NCBI GenBank assembly: GCA_949825045.1
Contig: OX463812.1
Coordinates: 5,254,661-5,318,660, forward strand
Reading direction: 5' to 3'
From: Argyresthia goedartella
Taxonomy: Eukaryota; Arthropoda; Insecta; Lepidoptera; Argyresthiidae
Length of the DNA: 64,000 bases
In this document: one piece after another, positions 1 through 11,350 of the stretch
How the letters are laid out: each line of letters opens with the position of its first letter
How positions within the stretch are numbered: position 1 is the first letter of the stretch
Position numbers and translations under genes: made by a program
The notes under the pieces: generated by a model
What the model was told of the DNA's origin: nothing
What the model saw: the letters and a program-made list of their open reading frames with translations, nothing else
Databases searched by the model: none

Positions 1-537
1 GACATACACCTTATGACTATACACTCTAAATCAATTAGAGAATGCCACCGTAAGGCACAATAAAAAATAACACACAAAAATTTATTATAGAAAAAAGGCT
101 ATTTTTAATATAATGAAGGTAGCTGTGAACCTTCTAGAAGTTGCCCCTCCGATATGACCCACACTTCTACTGAGGTCAGCAAAATCAGCTTAATACCCCT
201 TAAATAGCCCGACCCTGCTCTGTAATCCGAAATAACACTGCAATGCTATGGAACCCGACTGCAATACTATAGTCCGACCGAATGACTGTTTCTTATGCAC
301 ACCGAGTAGTTTCCGACTACAAATTTATAATACTTGTTACCTAAATCGTCAATTATACTTTCACTAACCGAAAATGAACTTTAATTGTGGTATACCGACC
401 AGAAGACTCACTCACAAACTGACTGCCGACCAATCTGAGATACCCTTTTCTCCCAACTACAATGTGGCAAAAAAACAACCCTACAACCGTCCGTGAATCG
501 ATGATTTCCCACTAGGAAACCGCGCCTGCTACCAAAA

Positions 538-893
538 TGATTAATTCCACGCCTCAACCGAACGGGCGTGGAATCTGGTAGGGTGGTTTTCACCAGGAGT
601 ATCACACGTGGTACTGACCTTTGACGCCGTAGACCGGAATTTGAAAGCTCAATTCGAGGCAGGAATACGGGATAAGGAGCACAAGGGGTGGGGGGAGAGG
701 AGTCGAATCTTACTCTCGTCGTAGCCCGATGCTGTCGCCGTCGCTGCCGAACGCGACGAATTGGGGACCAAACCACTTCAAGCTTCACAACACGAAGCAC
801 TCACTCCGATGACGTGAATCTACTTATTCCCGACGATTGTTCCGTGCTTATTATAATTAACACTCCGACCAGGCCCGACACCTGTGTTTGACA
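538..893 (-). repeat. Probable LTR of a retrotransposon (solo or 5' LTR)
   Basis: Read on the minus strand this stretch begins TGTCAAACAC and ends ATTAATCA. It is followed after 3 bases by TGGTAGCAGGCGCGG (complement of 520-534), which looks like a primer-binding site of the TGGTAGCAG type used by some insect LTR elements. It is moderately GC-rich compared with its surroundings. The outer edge is uncertain: an alternative TGT start lies near 1,060. No gag or pol follows within the 537 bases left before the window edge, where I see nothing else I can name. The long minus-strand reading frame across it is arginine-rich and unlike any protein I know. Confidence 0.35.
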
Positions 894-1071
894 ATTATTA
901 CTACTGAAATACAGCCAAGGCCCGAACGCCATGTGCCGACATTTTTCTCACGTCAAGAAAGTAACCTCTAACTCGTCATTTCGTTTCTATACAAGTGACA
1001 GCTGCTAGTTCCGTTTCCGTTCCGAGTCGCGCAACAAAAGGAGGTGCGTTCCAAAACATAAATATTAAACA

Positions 1072-1375
1072 CAATGTTCAAGATTACTTAAATGACAGGA
1101 CTGTATGGGGTTAATCTGGCTCAACACAGACCTTGCTGTAAATAATTTTGTAATTATTTATTCCTGCTTATTAATCATAACAATTAAATTTTTCATAATT
1201 GTATTAGTTAAGCACAACCTATTTTTAAGAGAGATCTAATAATCAATCTGTGGGAGTTTCTACGCCCTTCTTCTCCCACAGTGGTCCAATGTAGAGAAGA
1301 GGCAAAAAATGACGTTTGCTAAGTATATGTAAATATCTACAGTAATAAAGTATCTACTTTGACTTTGACTTTGAT
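1072..1375 (+). mobile_element. LINE-C 3' end, 5'-truncated copy
   Basis: The first bases encode the last residues of the LINE-C reverse transcriptase (YNVQDYLNDRTVWG, stop). The 3' UTR that follows matches the UTR of the larger minus-strand copy at 55,080-57,640, including the tract ending in 'ccacagtggtccaatgtag'. It ends in a TTTGACT-type tandem tail at about 1,355-1,375. The copy directly abuts the copia RT region and removes the copia 3' end. No clear TSD was found, so a deletion probably accompanied or followed insertion. Confidence 0.85.
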
Positions 1376-1619
1376 TAGATTTCTGCATGGCGCGTCATAT
1401 TTTTCATCTGAATTTAATGCTTCATAATTCAGTTCACTTTCAAGAGGTGTGTGTGAGGTGCAATTACTCATATTAAACTTCTCCAAAATGGTTTGGATGT
1501 ACGCACTTTGATCCAGCGTAAATTTGTTATCGTACCTAGTAATTTTTATGCCAAGGAACAATTTAATTTCTTGTAAGCTGACATTTTAAATCTGCTCATA
1601 AGGTAAGCTTTAAAATCAT

Positions 1620-1913
1620 TCATGATCTGTACATTAAAAAAAGGTCATCGACATACAATACTGCGTAGATGTTTTTAGTTATATCTCCGTTATTTAAAAC
1701 ATATATACACCTATCTACTGATGAGTTTTGAAAACTGATGAGTTTTAGACATTTCTCAAATGTTTGGAACCAAAATCTTGCCGCCTGTTTCAAACCATAT
1801 AATGCTTTGTTCAATTTGCATACATAATCTTTTTTGCAGACTACCCTCTCAGGAACCGTCATCAAAATTTCTTCCTTTAAGATACCATTCAAAAAGGCTG
1901 TTTTGACATCCAT
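1620..1913 (-). pseudogene. copia RT, catalytic part (YVDD)
   Basis: Contains MDVKTAFLNGILKEEI, the 'NKALYGLKQAARFW' block and YVDDLFL, the RT active-site motif with both aspartates. It continues with a frameshift into 1,561-1,376 (FLGIKITRYDN...), which is the connection region before RNase H. The junction with the LINE-C tail at 1,375/1,376 cuts it there. Confidence 0.85.
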
Positions 1914-1948
1914 ATGATGTACTACTAAATCGAACTGGTTAGCGAAAC

Positions 1949-2368
1949 TTAAATAAAACGAAAACTTGCTAATCTGGCAACGAGAGCAAATGTTTCATAA
2001 TCTGTGAGGTATTCCTGACTAAATCCCCTAGCGACAAGACGTGGTTTGTATCTCAATGGTTTTCCAAACTCATCGTGTTTTATACTAAATACCCACTTGC
2101 AATCTATAATATTTTTATTATCTGGCCTCGGTACTAAGGTCCAGGTGTGGTTTTCGTGCAATGATTTTAATTCATCCTTGATGGCATCGTCCCATTTAGC
2201 CTTATCATCACGTATTTTTATTTCATCGTAAATCTTAGGTACTACACGCACTAAAGATTGAGCACACATTAGATAATCTTCGGCCGTTTCATCATATGAT
2301 ATTGGTACACGACCTTTTAGTCTGTCACTACACCTTAGTTCTGTGTCATATTCGGAATATGATGGCAA
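1949..2368 (-). pseudogene. copia RT, N-terminal part
   Basis: Residues about 65-130 carry the hallmark copia RT start: a Trp in the 'HTWTLVPRP' region, then 'CKWVFSIK' and 'KPRLVARGFSQ'. In functional copies this leads into FAPVARLASFR; here FALVARLASFRFI is followed by a stop, and the catalytic half continues in a different frame at 1,913-1,620. It is part of the copia polyprotein and was never an independent gene. Confidence 0.85.
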
Positions 2369-2821
2369 ACAATCTAATCTTTAATGGAACTTTACATGGA
2401 ACTCCATTATTACTATCAGATTTATTTGTACTTAATTTTGACGCATCTGATTTATCAATACCAGTTTTTGTACTACCAGATTAAGGCACATCTGATTTAT
2501 CAACACCAGTGTTTTTTCTATCAGATTTAGGCACATCTGATTTATTGTATTTATTGACATCCAATTCAGAGTTGTCCTTGTAATGAGACTCATTAGACAC
2601 TGATTTTGACACTTCGTCAGAAACATCAGTTTTGTCACGGGAATCTCTCGCATCATTCCCTTCCAACTGCAAAGCCGGCCTTGACTTTAAAAAGTCAGTC
2701 TCACTTACAACTACATCTCTAACGACAACATACTTTTTGCATTCAGGATTCCAAACCTTATAGCCATTCGGTAAGTAACCTACCAATATGCCTTTTGATG
2801 ATTTGTCATCAAATTTATTTT

Positions 2822-3868
2822 TTATCGTTTTATTGTGCATATACACAGTAGACCAAAAACCTTTAAATACCTAATTTGGGGTTTTTTGTCGTGCCACATT
2901 TCGTACGGCGTCTTCGGTTTACTTAAAGCTCTAGTTGGGGTTAAATTGATTAAGTACACCGCAGTTAATACCGCTTCTCCCCAGAACACATTATCAAGTT
3001 TAGCACTATTTAAGATTGTACGAGCTTTTTCAGTAACAGTTCTGACCATACGTTCTGAGACGCCGTTTTGTTGGGGTGTTCTTGGGACTGTTAAATGATA
3101 TGTTATACCTTTTTGTACACAATAGTCACGCATTTCAGTCGATAGGTACTCACCTCCATTATCACAATACAAGTTGACCAGTTTACAGTTAAATCTAGCC
3201 TCACTTTCTGCAACAAAATCTTTGAAAGCCGCGAATACATCTGATTTGTAAGTTACTAAGTATACCACACAGTAATGCGTATAATGGTCAACAAAGAGCA
3301 CATAATGGTTCTTATTGTCTATAGTAGTAGGTGTGATTGGACCACAGACATCAGAATGCACTATTTGCAGTGGCCGAGTAATATAGAATGTATCTTTAGT
3401 TTTATTAAATAGTAGGCGCGTCTGTCTCCCATTTATGCAAGCTTCGCACAAGTCATCGTCTGGCATCACCATTTCGATTTTATCTATGTCATGAATCATT
3501 TTATTTGATTTTAATGCAATGAATTTATTATTACTCATGTGTCCAAGTCGTTGATGCCACAATTCGAACTTGTTTTTATTGCTGGTGCATGCATGAGGAA
3601 CAGGACGCTTTGTAGAAAAATCTAAAACAACTAAATTATTCAAAGGCTTACCTGTCATTACCACATCACCGTCCTTGTAAACTTTGGCGCCTTGCTCATC
3701 GAATATGATGATCATGCCAGCACGCTGCAATTTGGCTACTGACAGTAGATTGTATGGGACCTCTGGGCAGAAAAGTACATCTTCCAGGCTACCGTGTACG
3801 CCAGTGTTGCTGGTGACAGCGATTGTGTCCCTTTTTGTCGCTGAAATAAATTGACCACTTTTAGCCAC
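2822..3868 (-). pseudogene. copia protease tail, pre-integrase and integrase core
   Basis: The longest open stretch of the copia element, 348 residues. The pre-integrase zinc region (LWHQRLGHMS, later CEACINGRQTR) is at residues about 100-155. The integrase core runs from about 165 with HSDVCGPI (first D), YCDNGGEYLS (second D) and a PQQNGVSERMVRT block (catalytic E). All three acidic residues are present. The frame is interrupted upstream (protease at 3,861-4,238 in another frame) and downstream (2,481-2,846). Confidence 0.9.
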
Positions 3869-4152
3869 TGAAATTTTTAATATTTAATTCAGTATAGCTA
3901 CTGAAAAGATCATCCCTTTTAATGATATTAGCCGATGCACCAGAGTCTAATAAGAACTGCAGTCTGTCTTCATGTGCATCTTCTTCATAATCGCCCATCA
4001 TGAATGCGAATCCGGAACAGTCATTCGACGTCGACGTTGATGATTTTGTTAGTTCCACAGCTTGAACAGTCCTCTGTCGGTCATTTTTTTTCGGATTGTT
4101 TATTTTCTTGAAGTAAAAAGAACGTGGCCTTGACGACCTCAGAAATGACATT

Positions 4153-4851
4153 TTATGAACGTTTCGGTTGAAATTTGTCGTTTTGTTGATAATGTGATGA
4201 TGACTTTTGGCTGCCGAACTTCCGTTTGTAAGATCCAATTTTAGCAGCTTGAGCTTGTAAAACTTTTGAACTCATGTCACCACTTTCATTTTTGAGTTTC
4301 ACTTCTTGATCCAAAAGTCTTGTTTTCACAAACGACAAAGTCGAGTTATCTTTTGTCAGCGTTTCAATAGCCGTTATGACTTCATCATACGCGGGCGGAA
4401 GTGTATGCAACAAATGAGAAACCCTGTCAGTCTCTTCCAATTTAGCTCCTGCCGCTAAAAGTTCCGTCATTAAATCTTCGAACACATTTAAATGTTTGAT
4501 GGTGAGTCACTTTATAATTTTAAGCCCAATAACTTTTTTCTCTGTGCTAACTGGGTTGCTAGACTTTTTCGTTCGTACAATGCATCTAAACTTTTAAGAA
4601 TCTCTTTGGCATTGCAGTCTTCCTGTGCAAACCAGAGAAAAGAATCCGCTAAATACTCAACAATTACATTTTTGGCAATAACGGTTGCTTTTCTCCCATT
4701 CACTGCACGGCACTGTAGGTACTTCTTGGTCAATCACATTGATAACGTCCAATTCACATAACAATGCACGAATCCTAAATTTCCACACGCTGTACTTCGC
4801 GCCATCGAACGGTTTTATGTTCTGTTTCGATTTCAAATTATCCATTTTCAA
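4153..4851 (-). pseudogene. copia Gag
   Basis: Three overlapping frames together cover a copia-type Gag of the UBN2/retrotran_gag kind. The start is KPFDGAKYSVWKFRIRALL, typical of the 'F.G..Y..W..R....L' opening. The middle includes [24 protein letters not shown], and the end includes [19 protein letters not shown]. Two frameshifts separate the pieces. Confidence 0.8.
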
Positions 4852-4920
4852 CGACTTTGTACACTTTTTGTTTTGAACAGAGTTTTACTTATTTAGAACA
4901 ACAATTGCAGTTTAGAAATG

Positions 4921-4937
4921 TGACTGGGCTCATAACC
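4921..4937 (-). promoter_or_regulatory. copia primer-binding site, initiator tRNA-Met half-molecule type
   Basis: The minus strand reads GGTTATGAGCCCAGTCA, one base different from the GGTTATGGGCCCAGTC site of Drosophila copia, which is primed by an internal fragment of initiator tRNA-Met. It sits between the LTR and Gag, as expected. Confidence 0.75.
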
Positions 4938-5111
4938 TATGGGAAAAGGTTGTGGGAAACCAGTAAAACTATTTAGAATGACTTTTAACTGATTTTTCTT
5001 TATTTTATACACTGGAGGTACACGTCCGCTACTAACACAGCTGATAGACTGAGAGAGTGTTGCCAGTTGGGGTAGATGAATTTTGCACATAAATGAGTTT
5101 GTATTTCAACA
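4938..5111 (-). repeat. copia 5' LTR
   Basis: A short LTR of about 174 bases. On the minus strand it opens TGTTGAAATAC and ends CCCATA against the primer-binding site, or CCCA with a 2-base spacer. A TATAAAA box lies near 5,005. The partner 3' LTR is lost. Outside the LTR the sequence goes straight into the mariner start codon region at 5,118. Confidence 0.65.
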
Positions 5112-6171
5112 GAAACAATGGACGTCTCGCGGAAAGCTTTTCATGCTATGAATTTCTATGATTATAAACGCGGTTTAACCTTTAAGAAATCCCACGAAAA
5201 TTTATAAGCCGCCTTTGGGGAGTCTGCTCCTGTGGGTTAGTAATAGTCACTTATTGGTTCGTGAATTTAAACGTGGTCGAAAGAACCTAAACGATGACCC
5301 CTGTTCCGGCCGACCAACAACTGCGGTAACTCATGAAAACGTCATCAGGGTATGGAGTGTCTATTGCGGGAAAATATAAATATTACACACAAGGAGTTTC
5401 AAGATGAATTAAAGATTGGATCACAGGCCGTTTCCACTATCTTACATAAATACCTTGAAGTCAGGAAGGTTGCATCCACGTGGATACCTCATTCACTTCA
5501 CAAAACGTATCCTACATCATGACAACTTATGAATCTAGGATCTATAGATACGATCCTCTTACAAAGCAGCAATCCACGCAACGGGTGTTTGAAGAAGACC
5601 AGTTGCCCACAAAACTTGCTCGCGGTCGGAGTAGTAGTAGGAAAAAAGTAGTTTTTTTTCGACGTAGTGGATCAGTAGCAGTAATCCCGCTAGAAGACCG
5701 TAGAACAAATACTAGTGAATGGTATTCCGAAGTTTGTCTATCTCAAGCTTATGGGGAGTTGAGTAGTGAGCGTCGAAGGAGCGGCGTCCGTGGCATTCTT
5801 TTTCACCAAGATAACGCGCCCGCTCACACAGCTGCTAGAACGATCGACTATTTGTCAACTTCGGGGACACAAATATTAGCCCATCCTCCGTACAGCCCAG
5901 ATTAAGTTCCATGCGATTTATATTTTATTTCCCGCAGTAAAAAAAATGCTTTGGGGACGAAAATTTAACACCGCAAACGACGCCGTCGAAGAATTTAGTC
6001 GGCTATTTTTCGACCTCCAGCAAAATGCGTTTTTCAAATGTTTTGAGGACTGGCTTAATCGAATGCATAAGTGCACAGGGGTAGAAGGGGAATGTTTTGA
6101 AAAACTGTAAATATTTTTTTTGATGTTCTAACTATTTTTCATTTCACTAAAAAAAATTGGAACAGCCCTCG
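5112..6171 (+). pseudogene. Mariner transposase, degenerate
   Basis: The relic begins at ATG 5,118 with MDVSRKAFHAMNFYDYKRG, followed by a helix-turn-helix remnant. Multiple stops and frameshifts break the middle. The catalytic tail is readable at about 5,800-5,905: ILFHQDNAPAHTAARTIDYL and AHPPYSPD, which hold the second and third acidic residues. The 3' terminal repeat ends TTGGAACAGCCCTCG at 6,171 and is followed by TA, the usual mariner target dinucleotide. The 5' terminal repeat is missing because the copia LTR abuts position 5,112. Confidence 0.85.
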
Positions 6172-6600
6172 TAACTGTCGATCGACGTCAACTGCTCCAT
6201 TATATCGCCGATCGATGTCGATCGACTGGTGTTATAGGTTTGGCTGATCGATGGACACTGGTCGATAAAACTTTGACTGAACCATGCGTGCCTAGTCTAT
6301 TTCCATCATTATGTATCTCCAGAAATGTATTCCCAAGATTACGCGTTGTTGTTGTTGGTCTGTACTACTTTACTCGTATTATAACGAAAACGCAAACCCA
6401 GAAGATCGATTGGTGGTATCGCACCCTATAACTACGCGATGGGTTGGCCCCTGTGTGCCCGCAAACTTAACTATTAAATAACAGACCAAAAGTGGGCTAA
6501 ACTGTGCATCTGCCACCCCTTGTGGGTTAAGGCGTTATTCTATGTTTGTTTTGTGTAATACAATAAATAAATATATTTTTTATGTTTTTTTTTGTTTATA
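6172..6600. other. No gene; GATCGA-rich patch and repeat tail
   Basis: At 6,178-6,265 there is a cluster of gtcgatcgac-type palindromes. At about 6,480-6,570 the text 'ctgccaccccttgtgggttaaggcgtta' resembles a dispersed lepidopteran repeat tail. No coding signal is seen. Confidence 0.4.
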
Positions 6601-6604
6601 TTTG

Positions 6605-6850
6605 TTACTAGCTGATGCCCGCAACTTCATATGCATGTTCCAAGAAATTACCATTTAACGAGATAATGTTAGCCTCCGTCTGATGCAGTCGGATAAAAAG
6701 CAGCCTGTTAATCTAGCTCATAAACTATCTCTGTGCTAAATTTCATTCAAATCCGTACAGCCCTTTTAGTGTGATTGAGGCACAAACTTACAAACATCAA
6801 AACATCAAACTATACTTTCACATTTCTGATATTAGTTGAAGTCAACCTAA
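6605..6850 (+). repeat. Dispersed lepidopteran repeat fragment
   Basis: The stretch runs from 'ctagctgatgcccgcaacttc' to 'aaatccgtacagcccttttagtgtgattgag' and 'acaaacatcaaaacatcaaac'. That order is typical of a repeat found throughout Lepidoptera, but I cannot name the class with certainty. From 6,850 to about 8,200 I see no recognisable gene. The small frames there have no domain signature. Confidence 0.5.
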
Positions 6851-8214
6851 TTAAGCTTAAATATTTACACTTTGCGCTTTCCGTAACACGCACCTCGCTA
6901 GGAAAAAGCGTCGAGAATCTGAAATCAAAATGTGATTCTACGACTTCATTAGCGAGACTTAAGATTCGATGTATTATTCATGGACGAGGAAAACACGTGT
7001 TTTTTGTTAGGTCGAATCAAGTTTGGGTAAAATGTGAAACTAAAAAAATATGATTGTTTACCCGACTGCGTCAGAAGGAGGCTTATGTTTTTCGAGTGAA
7101 TGTTTGTATGTGTTTATGAATATTACTTTGGCACGCTCTGTAGCCTAAACGTCGTGATGGATTTAAACTTGAGAGTTGTCGTTAGATTCGTCTCAACTGT
7201 GAGAGTGAAGAACCACGTATCCCAAAACATGCCCATACCATAGTATAACCCCCAAAAACTGTACATTTTCGTTTAGTTATTTTTGTGAGTAAATACAATA
7301 ATTGTCGAGAGTAGTATCGGAACCTACGATGTGATTTTATTCCTACCTGCAGCTAATGCGTTTCCAACGATTGTTGCGAGTCGTCTGCGCGCTAGCCGTC
7401 TAAGTTGTATTTTTGTCCAACATGCAGCCCACCGGTTAATATCGACGATGTTTGTCAATCCAACGTTGTCAAACGCGAGGGATGCCTTACCGTGGATATT
7501 TTTCGCAGATCGTGGGCATTAGAGTGGCGTCGTCGGAGGGGTTCTGCGTTATAGTATTTTGTAATGTTGTGCAAACATTTCATTATGTTCAGTTCGATAT
7601 TCCCGAAGCATTGGTTGATAGTGGGGGAGTTGGCTATTATAATTTTGATTTGGTGACAATCTATTCCACTTCGATATTTAGGCATTTTACAATAACCCCA
7701 TGCCACATATTTTGGGTTTAGGGAAAAGGATTGTCATGTTTGTTTTGGCGTAATATTTTGGCATAAAGTGGCCTTATGACTTCAGCTTTAAAAACTGGTT
7801 TCCGCGTCATTCTGGTCGTTTCGACCAAAATTGTCATCTCCAGCTTTTGAACGGGGCCATGCAAACAAATACTAGGAAGTATGGTACGTGGCAATTTGTG
7901 GCTTTTTGTTTTGTTTATTTAATTCTCGTAATTTTGTATGATATTTATGAAAATTTTATGTTAAATATAAACTATACTTTCTGGTGTCAGACTAGGGGTC
8001 GCCTCACTCCGCTCCGCTTCGCTTCAGCTCCCGGTTGTGTTATTATAACGTTGTGATGCGACCTAACGAGCCTTTCTTTAGTTTTTAAACAGCAGGTGAC
8101 CTAGAATGTAAATGAGTAATAAATAAATACAATACAATAGAGTCACCAATTCGATTCTGTGACACTACATTTCAACCAGCGCCATTTTGGTAATTTTTTG
8201 CCCATAAACCGGGA

Positions 8215-9545
8215 CCGGGGGACCGTTATAGGTAAAATACTGGAACGACTTCTGCAGCCCGAAGTGCAAGCTAGAGATAGATGACGCGCAGTTTGGCTTC
8301 TGTCCTGGTCTTTCGACAGACTCAGCAATCATGAGTCTGAAGCATGCAGTAAACTACTACAAGGATAGGGGTACGTCAGTTTATGCATGCTTCCTAGATT
8401 TAAGCAAGGCGTTTGATTTAGTGAATATAAAATTCTCTGGAACAAACTGCTGAGCTCAAACGTTCCCAAGGAGTTGGTGGGTCTCTTGAGATACTAGTAC
8501 GGGGGCCAAACGAACTGTGTGAGGTGGGGCGACGCGACGTCTAGCGAATACAAGCTAGAATGCGGAGTTCGCCATGGGGGGCTTACCTCTCCGGATCTCT
8601 TTAATCTCTACATCAATGACCTAATTGTGAGGTTGATGGGCACCAAGGTCGGTTGTCATGTTGTGGGTGTTTGTGTAAACAACCTCAGTTCTGCGGACGA
8701 CATGGTGCTCCTAAGCTCCTCTATCGAAGGTTTAGGGAAACTACTTTCAGTTTGTGAGCATTATGCCGATGAACACGGACTGAAGTACAATGTCCAAAAA
8801 ACTGAGATGATGGTATTCAGGGAAGGCAGAGGTCCGGAGAGGGTGCCCAAGATAGTACTGAATGGCTCGCTGGTTCGGGTTGTAGATCGTTTTAAGTACC
8901 TAGGTCACATACTGACGTAGGACCTTCGTGGCAATTGTGACATGGAGCGGGAAAGAAGGGCGCTATCTGTCAGATGCAACATGCTCGCTCGCAAGTTCCA
9001 CAGGTGTAACCAAGATGTTAAAGTCATCCTGTTCAAGGCATTCTGTCAAAACCTTTACACATGTCACCTGTGGATCAACTACACGAGAAAATCCTATAGT
9101 GAACTGAGGATTCAGTACAATGATGCGTTCCGTATCCTCCTCAGGCGGCCGCGTTTCTTTAGTGCGTCGAGCATGTTTGCAGACGCGGAAGTGCCTGACT
9201 TCTTTGCTGTCTTAAGATCCAGGGTCGCCTCCGCGTGGGGGAGACTGAGAGGCTCGGGAAATGCGTGCCGTTTGTGACGATATCTGCAGTTCATTGCATA
9301 GACACTGGCTCTATGTACATATGAGTGCTAATATAAAATAGTAAGTTATTTATAATAATTATTATTCATTATTATATTTTTTTTTCTACATAGTTTTACA
9401 ATTTTAATCCTGGCTGTTTGTGATATATATCTGCTTTATTTTTATGTCATTGCATTTTAATTTTATTGCATTTATACTTTTTTATTTAAAGACTGTGTAT
9501 TGTACATTTTCTGTGCTATGGGTACTTTACCTGAAATAAACGTTA
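8215..9545 (+). mobile_element. LINE-D, 5'-truncated non-LTR retrotransposon
   Basis: Starts inside the RT with DAQFGFCPGLSTDSAI and VYACFLDLSKAFDLV (first catalytic Asp, about 8,400). It then shifts frame to a 133-residue frame at 8,519 and, after one stop at 8,918, a 111-residue frame at 8,942. The active-site box reads SSADDMVLLSSS (F/Y to S before ADD). The C-terminal part carries the Lepidoptera-typical ERRALSVRCNMLARKFHRC. The UTR ends in a TTA-rich tract at 9,540-9,580. It belongs to a moth LINE family with a CNMLARRF block, but I cannot fix the clade. Confidence 0.85.
8519..8917 (+). pseudogene. LINE-D RT palm and thumb
   Basis: GVRHGGLTSPDLFNLYINDLI is the palm motif (GVRQGG.LSP.LF), ADDMVLL the active-site box and FKYLGHILT the thumb start. 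A TAG after YLGHILT breaks the frame, which otherwise continues in the same frame at 8,942. The residue before ADD is Ser instead of Phe or Tyr, which should hinder catalysis. Confidence 0.8.
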
Positions 9546-9643
9546 TTATTATTATATATTATTATTATTATAAACGTTATACGTAAATGCCCATAACATT
9601 ATAACAATAATATTGACAATATATCACAACTAGGAAACTAGTT

Positions 9644-9850
9644 GTGTGTGCAAAAGAGTTGCGCCGGCAGACAAATTATAATTCTAATTCTTTCGACAGC
9701 TTTTGGTCAGTTATGTCTTCTTCAATATGTAAATTTTATGGACTGGACCTCAGTCCAGAAAGACCCAGCAGTGTCCAGGACACCAGGCGAAGACTTCGTG
9801 AGAATCTAAGGAGTGAACATCTCACATGGCGCCTGAATTATTCGATCTGA
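9644..9850 (+). other. Unrecognised small open frame, 68 codons
   Basis: Encodes SSICKFYGLDLSPERPSSVQDTRRRLRENLRSEHLTWRLNYSI. It is basic in the C-terminal half and has no motif I recognise. It lies in TE-rich DNA between LINE-D and LINE-X, so it is more likely a repeat relic than a gene. Confidence 0.2.
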
Positions 9851-9999
9851 TCTGATGAATAACTAAGACGCCCTGTTAAACCTTTTCAGTTTTTTTTAAG
9901 AGTACCGTGTTGACCACCGATTTTATATCTTTTCGATAGGAATTACTATCAACCAATACCCAAAGAACAAAAGGGGTTTTCACGGGGGAACTTTATTCA

Positions 10000-10930
10000 T
10001 AATTCATAATTCTTTATTGAACACAGTTATTTAAAAAAGATACATTAAGAGAAAACATATGTACAAAGGCAAGCTTATCTCTAAAAAGAGATTTCTTCCA
10101 GCAAACCGAGGCATGACAGGAAATTTTATCAATAAAGGGTAGGCAGTGCACAATATCTAAACAATAATAAAATACATATAAGTAAATTACATATCTATAA
10201 AATACGGTAAATAAAATACATACTCGTATGTACCAAGAAGTCAAGCAGGGCCAGCACTATAACCAACCTCTGATCCATGGCTAGCTGTATATCATCGCTG
10301 ACTTTTAAGAGTGCTGTGGTAGTAGGCACTATGCCCTGGTCTGAACCCAGATTGGAAAGGATTGAGAAGTTTGTTTTATGAAAGGTAGGAGGTGAGTTGG
10401 GAGTGGACAAAGGATTCAAGGACTTTGGAGATAATAGGTAGGATAGATATGGGCCTGTAATCTTTGAAGGAGGAGGGATTGGAATTTTTGGGCAGTGGTA
10501 TGAGAAGTGCTTTCTTCCACAGACTAGGAAAATATCTAGCTGATAGAGAGAAGTTTATGATGTGGGTAATTGAAGGGAGCAACTCTTCAAGGACGCTGTG
10601 GATCATCTGATAGCTGACGTTGTCGCCACCAGCAGCTTTGGATGTAATAGCTAGCACTGCTTTTCTAACTGCGCCGATTCCAACGAGACGATAAAGTTGA
10701 ACGGTGAGGTACAGACTGCAGCATTCAACCGTAGATGACGAAGGGTTGCCTCCTTTGTGGCGGGGCTTTGGAACTTTAGTATTCACGAGGTAGCTTTGAG
10801 AGTTGATTGGGATGACTACTGCTATTTGTAGGGTCCCTTTACATATGCAAGATCGAGCTTCACTCAAATAAAACAGGGTTTTAAATGGCTTCCAATAAAA
10901 ACAGTGACACAATAGTAAAATGTCGCGCAC
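10000..10930 (-). mobile_element. LINE-X copy with internal deletion
   Basis: Minus-strand RT fragments. The first, 10,930-10,376, ends WKKALLIPLPKNSNPSSFKDYRPISILPIISKVLE. The second, 10,419-10,195, holds ALLKVSDDIQLAMDQRLVIVLALLDF. The frame then jumps from the LLDF block straight into the 3' UTR, so the catalytic palm (ADD), thumb and C-terminus are deleted. The UTR holds the conserved hairpin at 10,077-10,092 and a TTCATAATT-type tail at 10,000-10,015. From 10,930 to 11,250 I see no gene. Confidence 0.85.
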
Positions 10931-11249
10931 TTCGGGGTTTTTTTCGACCCCATGTTACTATGATTTTAGATAAAGCTAGACACCTGAATTTTCTGTGACT
11001 AATAGGCCTAAATTTCAATAGACAATTTCCCAAAAATTGGTCAATATGAACTATTAGATTGGAAACGACAGCCGTTCAAAGTGCCGTCATTTTGTTACTG
11101 ACTGACTCTTCATCGATCATCAAAATTCTGATGTAATTCTAGCAGACCTACAAGTTTGAAATTTTAAACAATCGAGGTATACTGTTCTCACGAACCACTA
11201 GTGTATTTGAGCCTTCATTTAGTTAAACTCCGGTAACATTTTAACTATC

Positions 11250-11350
11250 ATCCACACTATCAACATCATCATCATAATTTTAGCCTACAGCAGTTCACTT
11301 GTAGGCTTCGGCCTCTCCTATAATGCCACCTGCCATATTTATCAAGTGTT
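11250..11350 (-). repeat. RTE-type 3' end relic
   Basis: An ATC repeat (catcatcatcat) is followed by 'agcctacagcagttcacttgtaggct', which looks like the 3' end of moth RTE-family elements read on the minus strand. It is short and has no coding content. The flanks up to 11,790 hold nothing I recognise. Confidence 0.45.

Larger units (their letters stand above)
1376..4937 (-). mobile_element. Ty1/copia retrotransposon, degenerate gag-pol
   Basis: Minus-strand copia element in the order Gag, protease, integrase, RT. Gag spans about 4,851-4,150 and starts near an MKMDNLKSK methionine. A zinc-knuckle relic near 4,140 reads CxFxGRQGH in another frame, with a stop where the second Cys should be. Protease is LLDSGASANII (about 3,950). 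The pre-integrase LWHQRLGHMS (about 3,560) leads into an integrase with HSDVCGP, DNGGEY and PQQNGVSER (D,D,E all visible). RT fragments are WVFSIKHDEFGKPLRYKPRLVARG, MDVKTAFLNG and the catalytic YVDD (about 1,640). Frameshifts and stops split it into at least seven frames, and RNase H and the 3' LTR are missing. Confidence 0.9.

Noticed and set aside
408..800. 130-codon open frame on the minus strand
   Set aside because: It overlaps the probable LTR and priming site, is Arg-rich with no domain, and the opposite strand is open too: a GC effect.
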